A DNA stretch of 14,087 nt, from positions 1 through 14,087 of the forward strand of contig JAWOGA010000032.1 in assembly GCA_046497225.1 (NCBI GenBank), given 5' to 3'. The position numbers and the translations under genes were made by a program. Below the pieces are notes generated by a model. The model saw only the letters and a program-made list of their open reading frames with translations, was not told the DNA's origin and ran no database searches. Positions 6,989-14,087 of this stretch are shown here, piece after piece (positions within the stretch are counted from its first letter, which is position 1; the number at the start of each line of letters is the position of its first letter). This DNA comes from JAXHLG01 sp046497225. GTDB lineage: Bacteria; Patescibacteriota; Minisyncoccia; Moranbacterales; DUUL01.

Positions 6989-7074
6989 AATCCTAAGTTA
7001 TTTATTAAAAATTATTAAAAATATCAAAAATCCATCTTAAATTTTACCTTCACCACTCCTTAAAGACATCAGCT

Positions 7075-7599
7075 CTATGAGTTCTTGCTTTCTTTAATTC
7101 CATCCAACACACCAACCAGACTTCTCAAATTGCCGGATAAAACTCCCGCAAAGCCTGAAATCGGAGCTTGTAAAGTACCAACCAGTTTAGCCAAAAGTTC
7201 TTCTCTGCCGGGCAATTTAGAAAGCTCAATCATTTTATTTCCCGAGATAACCATTCCCTCCAAGGTACCGCCCAGAACTTTTTCCGGTTGCTCTTTTTCT
7301 TTGGAAAATTCTACTAAAGCCTTGGGGACAGAAATTTCATTTTCTCCTCCAAGCGCTAATGCAACCTGTCCTTGATATTCCCTGACATCAATGTCAACTC
7401 CGGCTTCCTTAAAAGCCAAGCTAGCCAAAGTTTTTTTTGTTATCCTTAAACCAGCTTGATTATCTTTTAATCTATTTCTTAAATCAGCCATATCGGAAAC
7501 GGATAATCCTTTATAGTCAAAGATCGCCGTGGATTTACTTTCTTTTATTCTCTCAGTCAGCTCTTTAACTATTTCCTTTTTTTGTTCCTTTGTAAGCAT
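7075..7599 (-). CDS. rplJ: Ribosomal protein uL10
   Basis: Anchors bL12 dimers to 23S rRNA at the stalk base. At 174 residues it is of normal bacterial length. Recognisable are the N-terminal KKEIVKELTERIKESKSTAI, the YKGLSVSDMADLRNRLK helix, the KKTLASLAF segment, and a C-terminal helix (about 140-170) containing LAKLVGTLQAPI and LVGVLDGI, the region that binds bL12. First gene of the operon, with a strong promoter and a structured leader. The ATG at 7599-7597 lacks a Shine-Dalgarno. The rplK and rplA genes that often precede it are absent here; a DNA-repair gene cluster lies upstream instead. Confidence 0.97.
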   Translation of the reverse strand: MLTKEQKKEIVKELTERIKESKSTAIFDYKGLSVSDMADLRNRLKDNQAGLRITKKTLASLAFKEAGVDIDVREYQGQVALALGGENEISVPKALVEFSKEKEQPEKVLGGTLEGMVISGNKMIELSKLPGREELLAKLVGTLQAPISGFAGVLSGNLRSLVGVLDGIKESKNS

Positions 7600-7779
7600 A
7601 ATATTAATTAAATTATTATATTGCCTTAAAAAATTTAGAAGTAAATCAAAACAAAAAATCTGCTATGACCGCAGATTCAATTACCTTAATATGGGTCCAA
7701 AAAACCCAAAACTTAATGCAATATCCTAGCCGGGACTTATCAAGACAATGCCCGGTGTCTGCGGAAAAATTTTATAATA
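7600..7779 (-). ncRNA. rplJ leader (L10-leader-like, probable attenuator)
   Basis: The predicted 180-nt 5' leader contains ordered pairings. CCGCAGA (7764-7758) near its 5' end can pair exactly with TCTGCGG (7675-7669). CCGGG/CCCGG (7755-7751 with 7734-7730) forms an internal hairpin, and TGGGT/ACCCA (7708-7704 with 7696-7692) a second one. An intrinsic terminator follows. Leaders binding L10-L12 and regulating rplJL are well known in bacteria; position and layout fit, but I did not match the Rfam model base by base. Confidence 0.65.
7653..7677 (-). terminator. Intrinsic terminator inside the rplJ leader
   Basis: On the minus strand AATCTGC (7677-7671) and GCAGATT (7663-7657) form a 7-bp stem with loop GGTCATA, followed by a run of T (the stem's last two plus four more). 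It lies 54 bases before the rplJ start. Its 5' arm is also the 3' arm of the long-range leader helix, so the two cannot form together. Confidence 0.78.
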
Positions 7780-7785
7780 TTTGTT

Positions 7786-7813
7786 ATTATAGCAAAATTT
7801 CAATAAATGTCAA
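7786..7813 (-). promoter_or_regulatory. Consensus promoter of rplJL
   Basis: Minus-strand TTGACA (7813-7808), a 16-base spacer and TATAAT (7791-7786), with TGC just before the -10 forming an extended -10. Both hexamers are perfect consensus, as expected for a highly expressed ribosomal operon. Start near 7779. Confidence 0.88.
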
Positions 7814-7863
7814 CTAAACGAGATAAAATGTTCTTTTAGTGTTTAGTGAGTATAGAAAATTAA

Positions 7864-8784
7864 CTAGAAAGATCCCTGCACTTTTTTTAAATTTTCTATT
7901 CTCTTGGGCTTAGGCCAAAAAGCCAACTCACCATCGTTATAAACAATAAAAGCATTTTTACGATAAGTTTTTGGATTTCTTTCTATTTTCTTAATCATCC
8001 AATACCGACATTTTTGATTCAAAAAATCTCCAATGCCGCTTGATTCTAGGATAAACTCTAAAAAATTCCTTACCTTCACTAAAAAATTATTTTTATAACT
8101 GAATTGATCATTGCCAACTACGTCCCTGGAAAAATTAGACAAATATGTTCTGTACCAAGCAAAATTAATTTGCTGCATTTTATCGAAATATTCTTTGCCC
8201 AGAATCGGTTGCATCAAACTTAGTCCCGTAGCAGAATATTCATTTCTATCAGGAAAAATAAGATTATTTTTTGTCATAAAATGATTCAAACAAAACCTGT
8301 CATTGTTCTTTTTGTCTGTTCTTTTTTTTCCTAATAAGATCAAAAAAAATGTTACAAACAACCTCCCCAGCCAAATTCTGCCTTCTTTTGTTATAACTAA
8401 AATATCCCAGTCACTTTTTTTCCTGCAATTTAAAAAAGCTAAAGCTCCCGTGAAAACAACTCCTCGACAATAAGGTATCATCTCCAGCCATTTAGCCCAT
8501 TTAGCAGCTCTTTTGATTTTGGAAATAGATAATTTTTGCATAGCCACCCTCTTTCCAGCGTTATTTTTTTGACTTGGTAAAACCCAAAAACCATTTTTTT
8601 CCAAAATTTTATTGTTCTTACAAAGATTCTTCAATCCCGCTGCCACCTCTGAAAAAGAACTGTTCATTTTTTGACCGGATAAATCGATAAAAAATCGCCA
8701 AGCTTCAAATGTTGTTGGTGGACGATTTACAGTGTTGAGGTAAGCTACCGTAAAATAAAGTATTTTTTGTCTATCCTTATCCAT
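7864..8784 (-). CDS. Nucleotidyltransferase-fold protein, function unknown
   Basis: A 306-residue cytosolic protein. The centre carries a nucleotidyltransferase-superfamily signature: FTGALAFLNCRKKSDWDILV (111-130), in which GA replaces the usual GS and D125/D127 form the D-x-D metal-binding pair. The expected third acidic residue is not certain. The first 70 residues look like a small helical, possibly winged-helix, domain (AYLNTVNRPPTTFEAWRFF). After the signature a hydrophobic helix (RLFVTFFLILLG, 141-152) leads to a CLNHFM stretch, a YSATGLSLMQPILG helix (183-196) and a basic C-terminus. No substrate or partner can be named. It begins 49 bases after the uvrA stop with no terminator, so it is probably the second gene of the uvrA transcript. 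No Shine-Dalgarno. Confidence 0.62.
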   Translation of the reverse strand: MDKDRQKILYFTVAYLNTVNRPPTTFEAWRFFIDLSGQKMNSSFSEVAAGLKNLCKNNKILEKNGFWVLPSQKNNAGKRVAMQKLSISKIKRAAKWAKWLEMIPYCRGVVFTGALAFLNCRKKSDWDILVITKEGRIWLGRLFVTFFLILLGKKRTDKKNNDRFCLNHFMTKNNLIFPDRNEYSATGLSLMQPILGKEYFDKMQQINFAWYRTYLSNFSRDVVGNDQFSYKNNFLVKVRNFLEFILESSGIGDFLNQKCRYWMIKKIERNPKTYRKNAFIVYNDGELAFWPKPKRIENLKKVQGSF

Positions 8785-8833
8785 AATTTAAAATATTAGT
8801 AATCTTTTTTCTTTTAAATCAAGACTAACTATG

Positions 8834-11728
8834 CTAAAAATTATTTTCTCTTAAAATTTTTCCCGTCTCGGTATTTACTTTGGTTAAATCTTGAGGCGTT
8901 CCTTGAAAAACAACTTCCCCGCCTTTTTTGCCTCCATCCGGTCCAAGCTCAATAACCCAATCGCTAGCTCTTAGTAAGTCGGCATTGTGTTCAATTACAA
9001 AAACAGAATTGCCTTGATCAACTAACCCGTTTAAAACCTTTAAAAGCTTTTCTATGTCACTAAAATGAAGTCCCACTGTAGGCTCATCTAATATATAAAC
9101 ACAATTTCCTCCGGATTTTCTAACTAACTCGGCGGCCAGCTTTATTCGCTGAGCTTCTCCTCCGGAAAGCTTGGTAGCGCTTTGGCCAAGCTTTAGATAT
9201 CCCAAGCCCACATCGCATAAGAGTTTTAGCCTTTCTCTTACCGGCTTACAAGAATTGAAAAAATAATAAGCATATTTAATACTCATATCTAAAACTTGGG
9301 CTATATTAGCGCCATGATACTCCACAGACAGAACCTTTTTATTATACCGAGTTCCTTGGCAACGAGGACAGGTAGAATAAACATCATCCAACAAGGGCAT
9401 ATCCATTTTTACGACACCATTTCCTTGGCAATACTCACACCTACCGCCTCTCATATTAAAAGAAAAATGACTCGATTTTAATCCAAGTTTGCTTGCCGAT
9501 TCCGTTTCGGCAAATAAATCTCTAATATAGCTAAAAATTCCAGAGTAAGTAGCAGGGTTGGATCTAGGCGACCTTCCTATAGAAGATTGGTCTACTGTTA
9601 CCACTTTTTTAACCTTTTCCAATCCTTTAATTTCTTTATAATTAACCTCGTTTGCCTCAACGTTTTTATTAACCTCTTTGTTTAATGCCCTAGCGAGAAC
9701 ATCAACCACCAAAGAGCTCTTTCCGCTCCCGGAAACACCGGCAAATGAAACAAGCGCATTTAAAGGAATATCCAGATCAATGTTTTTTAAATTATTGTGA
9801 TTTGCGCCTCGAAGTTGAAGATTATTTTCTATTTTTCGTTTATTTGATTCAAATCTTATTTTACCATTAAAAAAATCTGCTGTTTTACTTTTCGATCTTC
9901 TGAGCTCATCAAAATTTCCTTGAAATATAACCTCGCCCCCCTCTTCTCCCGCTCCCGGACCAAAGTCAATTACCTGGTCGGAGGCTTCAATTATTTCTTT
10001 ATCATGTTCCACAATCACCACTGAATTACCCTTTTCTTTTAATTTTTTAAAAATTTTAATTAGCTTTTTTGTATCTTTACTATGAAGTCCTATCGTAGGT
10101 TCATCCAAAATATACAAAACTCCGCTTAATCCGCTATAAAGTTGCGTAGCTATTCTTACTCTTTGCAATTCTCCCCCTGAAAGACTTCTACAGCCTCTGT
10201 TTAAACTAAGATATCCAACCCCACTATCCCGCAAAGGCTTTAGACATCGAATAATTTCTTTTATTAGCTCGTTTTGGCCTTGTTGCTTTTTATTTTTTTT
10301 ATCTCCCTTTGAATAATTCTCCAAATAATTAACCAAATCTTCAATTTCCATAACAATTAACTCTCCCAAACTTTTTCCAAAGGCTTTAACCGCTAAAAAT
10401 TCCGGCTTTAACCTCTTTCCCTGACAGCTTGGACAAGTTTTAAAAGAAAAATATTTTTCTAAATCTTTCTTAACAGAATTACTGCTGATTCTGCGATGAA
10501 GCGCTCCACCTTGACCGGGAGAAGACTCCGCTTTCTCATACCTTTCTTTAAGATCGCCCGCAACTCCTTGAAATAAAACTTTTTTCTTTTGAAAATTATT
10601 TTTAAATTCAAGCTTTTCCTCTAATCCCCAAATAACTGAATCCAGCTGTTTTTTGGTTAAATTTTTAACAGGATCCCTAAGACTAAAACCCATTTTTTTC
10701 GCCAAAGCGCCCAAAGTATCCTTGTGAAGATTAAACCCTCCGGATCTTCCGCCCATTCTAACCCAGGGTTCAATAGCTCCCTCCTCTAACGATAAATTCT
10801 TATTAGGTATTATTTTGGAAGAATCTACTTGAGCTATTTCTCCCATCCCCTTGCATTCTCCCCAAGGGCCATCCGGGGAATTAAAAGAAAAGTTCTTACT
10901 GGAAAGCTTATCCTGCATATAACCGCAATCAGGACAAAAAAAGGAGCGGCTAAATACTAACTTGCTTCCGGAGTCTGTAATTAATTGAGCCCCGCCTTCA
11001 GAAAGCTTGGTAGCTGTTTGTAAAGAATCAATTATTCGCTCCTTGTCTATTCTGGACTTATCTAAAATAAATTTATCCACTAAAATTTGATAGCTGTCAG
11101 ATTTATAATCCTCCATTTCCTCCATTTCCGACAATCTTAAAACCTTGCAATACTCTTCCCCGTCATTTTTATTATCTTCCTTGACCTCAATAACAACTTT
11201 AGAGTAACCTAGATTTTCAATTTTTTTAATCGCTTCCTGTTTATCTGCATTTTTTACCGGCATGGAAAAGGTAATTAAAATCTCCGTATCATCTTCCATT
11301 TTCTTGATATCTTTCAACAAGCTACCGAGATTCTTTCTTTTAAGCTCTTTATTGCAATAAGGACAATGCGGTTTACCATACTGGGCATAGACAATCCTCA
11401 AAAAACCATAAATACCAGTCAGCGTTCCCACCGTGGAACGAGGATTTTGGCTTCCATTTTTTTGGCTGATTGAGATGGTTGGACAAAGGTTTTCAATTTT
11501 TTTAAATTTTGGCTTCCTAACTGAGTGAAGAAAAAAATGAGCATGTCCGGATAAATTCTCCATGTACCTGCGATAACCCTCCAAATAAAGAGTATCAAAA
11601 GCAAAAGAACTCTTTCCACTTCCAGAGATTCCGGTGATTGTCACCAGCTTCTTCTTGGGAATTTCTAGGTTTATATTTTTCAGGTTATTTTCCCGCACCC
11701 CCTTGGTAATAATTTTTTCTTGCTCCAT
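8834..11728 (-). CDS. uvrA: Excinuclease ABC subunit A (UvrA), divergent
   Basis: Damage-recognition ATPase of nucleotide excision repair; a dimer loads UvrB on DNA. Two ABC modules are present: Walker A GISGSGKS (33-40) and GVSGSGKS (664-671), signatures LSGGE (516-520 and 854-858), Walker B YILDEP (539-544 and 878-883) and switch histidines in VEH and IEH (575 and 914). A UvrB-binding region fits about 120-250, so this is not the short UvrA2 class. The C-terminal zinc finger is complete (C764, C767, C787, C790). The N-terminal finger has C265, C268 and C292, but W289 stands where a fourth Cys is usual. The stretch after the first Walker A (GHAHFFLHSVRKPKFKKIEN) is also unlike typical UvrA. 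The length of 964 is near normal. A promoter lies just upstream; uvrB is not in view. It could be a paralogue. Confidence 0.93.
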   Translation of the reverse strand: MEQEKIITKGVRENNLKNINLEIPKKKLVTITGISGSGKSSFAFDTLYLEGYRRYMENLSGHAHFFLHSVRKPKFKKIENLCPTISISQKNGSQNPRSTVGTLTGIYGFLRIVYAQYGKPHCPYCNKELKRKNLGSLLKDIKKMEDDTEILITFSMPVKNADKQEAIKKIENLGYSKVVIEVKEDNKNDGEEYCKVLRLSEMEEMEDYKSDSYQILVDKFILDKSRIDKERIIDSLQTATKLSEGGAQLITDSGSKLVFSRSFFCPDCGYMQDKLSSKNFSFNSPDGPWGECKGMGEIAQVDSSKIIPNKNLSLEEGAIEPWVRMGGRSGGFNLHKDTLGALAKKMGFSLRDPVKNLTKKQLDSVIWGLEEKLEFKNNFQKKKVLFQGVAGDLKERYEKAESSPGQGGALHRRISSNSVKKDLEKYFSFKTCPSCQGKRLKPEFLAVKAFGKSLGELIVMEIEDLVNYLENYSKGDKKNKKQQGQNELIKEIIRCLKPLRDSGVGYLSLNRGCRSLSGGELQRVRIATQLYSGLSGVLYILDEPTIGLHSKDTKKLIKIFKKLKEKGNSVVIVEHDKEIIEASDQVIDFGPGAGEEGGEVIFQGNFDELRRSKSKTADFFNGKIRFESNKRKIENNLQLRGANHNNLKNIDLDIPLNALVSFAGVSGSGKSSLVVDVLARALNKEVNKNVEANEVNYKEIKGLEKVKKVVTVDQSSIGRSPRSNPATYSGIFSYIRDLFAETESASKLGLKSSHFSFNMRGGRCEYCQGNGVVKMDMPLLDDVYSTCPRCQGTRYNKKVLSVEYHGANIAQVLDMSIKYAYYFFNSCKPVRERLKLLCDVGLGYLKLGQSATKLSGGEAQRIKLAAELVRKSGGNCVYILDEPTVGLHFSDIEKLLKVLNGLVDQGNSVFVIEHNADLLRASDWVIELGPDGGKKGGEVVFQGTPQDLTKVNTETGKILRENNF

Positions 11729-11758
11729 GCAAAAAACAATAAGAATTAACGCTTGTAA

Positions 11759-11787
11759 ATTATATTATAATTGCATAAATTTATCAA
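11759..11787 (-). promoter_or_regulatory. Promoter of uvrA
   Basis: Minus-strand TTGATA (11787-11782), an exact 17-base spacer and consensus TATAAT (11764-11759), with transcription starting about 24 bases before the uvrA ATG. I see no LexA-type operator overlapping it. No Shine-Dalgarno follows. The remaining part of the 226-base gap holds the terminator of the next gene and a weak 7-bp inverted repeat. Confidence 0.7.
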
Positions 11788-11898
11788 CTGGTAACACAAG
11801 ATAAAAGCAGAATAAGCTATCAAAGACTATCTGTTAAGCTTCAATCTGGAATTAACTAACAGACAATAAAGATTTCCCGCAAATCCAAGCAAAGCATT

Positions 11899-11928
11899 AA
11901 AAACCAAGACAAAAAATCGCCTTGGTTT
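11899..11928 (-). terminator. Intrinsic terminator after the polytopic membrane protein gene
   Basis: On the minus strand AAACCAAG (11928-11921) and CTTGGTTT (11908-11901) form an 8-bp stem with a 12-base loop, and the stem runs into TT for five T in all. It ends the transcript of the gene that stops at 11955. Confidence 0.7.
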
Positions 11929-11954
11929 GAAAATTTTTAATTTTGATATTTTTA

Positions 11955-13028
11955 TTAAACTTCAGTTACTACACCCGGATTTTCAGTAGCCAGCACTTGA
12001 CTTGTTTTTTCTCTATTATCAACTATCTCCTTCTCTTCTATTTTTTTAGAACAAATTTTTTTAACCCACCAAATCCAAATATCCAGCTTCCATAAAGCGG
12101 TAAATGCCTTTAAAAAAAGTACGGCGGCGGCCAACACAACGGCGAAAGAAACTCCGGATATTAACAATATAACCGCATTAGACAATCCAACCAACTTAGC
12201 AAAAAGAGCCAAGGGAGCTGAAACAATAATCAAAATCGAAAAAGAAGCAACAGCCAATGCTACACCGATAATTAAATTAATCAAGATTAACAATAAAACA
12301 AGTTTCAAAAATTCTATTTTATTTTTTAAAATAGTTAACAATGCCTTTTTAATAGAAATCAACGGATCAATTCCGGAATTAACAACAAAAATAACGGCTA
12401 TTCTTTTGGCAATGTTTATCATTAAAATCAACAAAAAAACTAAAATAAAAATAAAAACTGCCGAAAAGATAAAGAATAAATTAATAGATTCATCAAAAAC
12501 AAAAAATGCGCCAACAAAAAACAGTGATAAAAATAATAGGATTAATAAATTAAATGCAAGAATCCATAAATCCACCTTTAAAACATTCCAAAAGCAAATC
12601 CTGCCAATCTGCCAAATTTCTTTAAAACTGCTTTTCCCTCCCTCAATATTTTGCATTTTATCAATTTTCTTAATCAAGCCTCCCCTGGCAATAGATGATA
12701 AAACCCATAAAATTAAAGAAAGAGTTAATAAAACAAAAAGACCGATGATAATCCAGAGCAAATTAGCTAAAACAAACTGATTAAACTGCTCAAAGGAAGC
12801 CGCTCCCTGCGAAGAAAATTCTTCATCAGGCGAAGAACCTCCCCCAAACTGAAAAGCAAACCCGGAAGGAATTAAAATTCCCCAAATCCATATTAGCGGA
12901 TTTTCCCAAATTCTAAAAAAAGATTGTTTAAAAATTTCCAAATACCCCTCGGGGAATTTTTTGCTTTCTTTTTTCTTAAACTTTTCCTTGTCTTGACTGT
13001 TATTCTTTTTTGTGTCTTTCTCTTTCAT
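11955..13028 (-). CDS. Polytopic membrane protein, function unknown
   Basis: A 357-residue protein that I do not assign to a named family. A Lys-rich cytoplasmic N-terminus (1-35) precedes about six hydrophobic segments (roughly 43-61, 86-113, 152-177, 182-205, 241-275 and 284-318). A 20-residue polar, Gly/Ser/Gln-rich external loop lies between the first two (62-82). The motif ARGGLIKKIDKMQ (114-126) followed by GKSSFKEIWQIG (131-142) recalls domains seen in large Patescibacteria membrane proteins and, more loosely, the membrane domain of glycerophosphodiester phosphodiesterases. The C-terminal tail (about 325-357) is charged and soluble. The start ATG lies inside the end of the receiver-domain gene (29-base overlap), so translation is probably coupled. 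Followed by an intrinsic terminator. Confidence 0.6.
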   Translation of the reverse strand: MKEKDTKKNNSQDKEKFKKKESKKFPEGYLEIFKQSFFRIWENPLIWIWGILIPSGFAFQFGGGSSPDEEFSSQGAASFEQFNQFVLANLLWIIIGLFVLLTLSLILWVLSSIARGGLIKKIDKMQNIEGGKSSFKEIWQIGRICFWNVLKVDLWILAFNLLILLFLSLFFVGAFFVFDESINLFFIFSAVFIFILVFLLILMINIAKRIAVIFVVNSGIDPLISIKKALLTILKNKIEFLKLVLLLILINLIIGVALAVASFSILIIVSAPLALFAKLVGLSNAVILLISGVSFAVVLAAAVLFLKAFTALWKLDIWIWWVKKICSKKIEEKEIVDNREKTSQVLATENPGVVTEV

Positions 13029-13425
13029 TTTTTTGATTTAAATTTAAAATTTCCTCTATCGCCTTTTTTACTTTCTCCCCAAATAATTCCAGGTTGGCAT
13101 AATCTTTTTCAACTCCTTTTTCAATTCCTTTTTCCAGGGCAATTTGATTGGCGCTCGGCATACTGGAGATAGCAATCGCCTTTTTTGGATTAATAACATT
13201 CAAAACCGCTTGATGGAAATTTTCTTGATCCCTAGAGTATCTATCCAACAAAACAACATCAAATCTATCTTCTTCCAAATCTTTTTTAAAAAAATCGGCT
13301 TTTTCACCTTCTGATACTACACTAACGGCTATTTCCTCGGAAGAAACTTTCTCTATCCTTTTGATTTGTTTTATCAAAACAAGTAAAACCTCCAAATTAT
13401 CTTCTAAAATTAAGATTCTTTTCAT
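13000..13425 (-). CDS. Stand-alone receiver-domain (CheY-like) protein
   Basis: A 141-residue receiver domain with no output domain. It follows the response-regulator plan: strand RILILEDN (3-10) with acidic pair E8/D9, DRFDVVLLD (53-61) with D61 as phosphoacceptor, AIAISSMPS (83-91) where S87 or S88 takes the place of the usual Thr, and GVEKDYANL (104-112) with K107 as the conserved Lys. A basic/acidic tail (about 129-141) follows. An Arg directly after D61 (LDRYSRDQENF) is unusual. No histidine kinase is in the window, so the phosphodonor is unknown. AGGG lies 5 bases before the ATG, one of the better ribosome binding sites here. It lies 76 bases after the symporter gene and overlaps the membrane-protein gene downstream. 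It could be phosphorylation-independent. Confidence 0.75.
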   Translation of the reverse strand: MKRILILEDNLEVLLVLIKQIKRIEKVSSEEIAVSVVSEGEKADFFKKDLEEDRFDVVLLDRYSRDQENFHQAVLNVINPKKAIAISSMPSANQIALEKGIEKGVEKDYANLELFGEKVKKAIEEILNLNQKNERERHKKE

Positions 13426-13501
13426 AGTTACCCTGGCAGTTATTTAGTTTCTATTGAGCAGTATTGAAGAAAAATTTCTCCAAATTCATATTTTTTAAGT
13501 A

Positions 13502-14087
13502 TTATTTATTGGCTTCTTCTTTATCATGATGGAAAAAATTGGTTACTTTGTCAAATACGGAACTTAAAAAGCCGTCTGCCTCCACCTCTCCTGTTATTAC
13601 ATCCTCTCCGCTTTCTTCTTGCTTTTTTTCTACCTCTTTTTGGTATTCCATTTCTTCTTTATAACTCCTACCCGGGATTATTCTATTCATAACCACACTT
13701 GCCGTTAAATCTCCGGTAACATTAATGGAAGTTCTAAACATTTCCAAGATTCTATCTACCCCAATAATCAAAGCCAACCCCTCCAGCGGAACGCCAACAC
13801 TCTTTAAAACAGCTGACAAAACAATAATTCCCACACCGGGAGTAGCAGGGGTTCCTATGGAAGATCCAACCGCGGTAGCAACCAAAATCAGTAAGGCTCC
13901 CATTCCTAATTCCAAGCTATAAACCTGCGCAATAAACACGGTGGCCACCCCTTGGAATAAAGCGGTGGCATCCATATTAATTGTTGCCCCCACTGGAATA
14001 ATAAATTGGGAAATAGAAGACCTTACCTTTAGTTTCTCTTGGGCTGTTTTAATAGAGAGGGGCATTGTTGCCACGGAACTGTCCGTA
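13502..14087 (-). CDS. Dicarboxylate/amino acid:cation symporter (C-terminal part)
   Basis: The 3' end of a DAACS-family (GltP-like) secondary transporter that takes up glutamate, aspartate or C4-dicarboxylates with Na+ or H+; the frame runs off the right edge with no start in view. The visible 195 codons hold the HP1 serine motif (TDSSVATMPLS), TM7 with PVGATINMDATALFQG, HP2 with SSIGTPATPGVG and TM8 with GVDRILEMFRTSINVTGD. In the archaeal homologue GltPh, TM8 Asp390, Asp394, Arg397, Thr398, Asn401 and Asp405 make the substrate and sodium sites; all match here except the Asp394 position, which is Glu. The TM7 NMDGT motif reads NMDAT. A soluble acidic tail of about 50 residues follows TM8. 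It heads a possible minus-strand group with the receiver protein and the polytopic membrane protein. Confidence 0.9.
   Translation of the reverse strand, partial: TDSSVATMPLSIKTAQEKLKVRSSISQFIIPVGATINMDATALFQGVATVFIAQVYSLELGMGALLILVATAVGSSIGTPATPGVGIIVLSAVLKSVGVPLEGLALIIGVDRILEMFRTSINVTGDLTASVVMNRIIPGRSYKEEMEYQKEVEKKQEESGEDVITGEVEADGFLSSVFDKVTNFFHHDKEEANK

Noticed and set aside
7813..7847. ACTAAAC/GTTTAGT inverted repeat between the nucleotidyltransferase gene and the rplJ promoter
   Set aside because: Could be a weak terminator or an operator touching the -35, but the stem is only 7 bp with a 21-base loop and no T run.
11830..11863. TCTGTTA/TAACAGA inverted repeat in the uvrA upstream gap
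   Set aside because: Seven base pairs around a 20-base loop, upstream of the promoter; too weak to call an operator or attachment site.
12406..12780. Plus-strand open frame of 124 codons
   Set aside because: It is the complement of the Lys/Phe/Ile-rich membrane protein gene; composition is Lys/Ile/Asn low-complexity with no promoter or family pattern.
1..14087. Recoding of TGA, as in some Patescibacteria groups
   Set aside because: TGA ends the lysozyme-like gene (just before its terminator) and the flippase, and no gene needs in-frame TGA.
1..14087. Mobile elements, CRISPR arrays, tRNA or rRNA genes
   Set aside because: No transposase or integrase motif, no regularly spaced repeats, no cloverleaf and no rRNA stretch were found on reading both strands.

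Overview
The window is AT-rich (about one third G+C by eye) bacterial chromosome with short intergenic gaps. It best fits a Patescibacteria/Candidate Phyla Radiation genome, most likely a Parcubacteria-like lineage. The reasons are the many small divergent proteins, a class III (anaerobic-type) ribonucleotide reductase under NrdR, an L7/L12 with a charged N-terminal extension, many starts without a Shine-Dalgarno, and several membrane proteins of a type common in that group. TGA is used as a normal stop (for example at 3740-3742 and 4294-4296), so a code that reads TGA as glycine is not in use. Lineage is inferred from protein character only.

Layout. 1-1422 (-): promoter, NrdR box, nrdR, then the 5' part of nrdD, a deoxynucleotide-synthesis unit that looks autoregulated. 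1560-3800 (+): a MEMO/LigB-fold protein that has lost the expected metal-binding histidines, then a membrane-anchored lysozyme-like protein, closed by a bidirectional terminator shared with the convergent cold-shock gene at 3832-4035 (-). 4294-5595 (-): a lone oligosaccharide flippase. 5646-6378 (+): a small VTT-like membrane protein, convergent on the ribosomal stalk operon across a second shared terminator. 6521-7813 (-): rplJ-rplL with a consensus promoter and a 180-nt leader carrying an intrinsic terminator and a mutually exclusive long-range helix, which looks like an L10-leader attenuator. 7864-11787 (-): a divergent uvrA and a nucleotidyltransferase-fold gene, probably one transcript. 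11899-14087 (-): a truncated dicarboxylate/amino-acid:cation symporter, a stand-alone receiver-domain protein, and a polytopic membrane protein whose start overlaps the receiver gene by 29 bases.

Most of the window is core housekeeping (dNTP supply, stalk ribosomal proteins, nucleotide excision repair, cold-shock RNA chaperone) with envelope proteins between. I see no mobile element, CRISPR array, tRNA or rRNA, and no defence island. The strongest candidates for something undescribed are the histidine-less MEMO-like protein, the rplJ leader switch, and the cysteine-bearing, membrane-anchored lysozyme-like protein. None of these was checked by any search.
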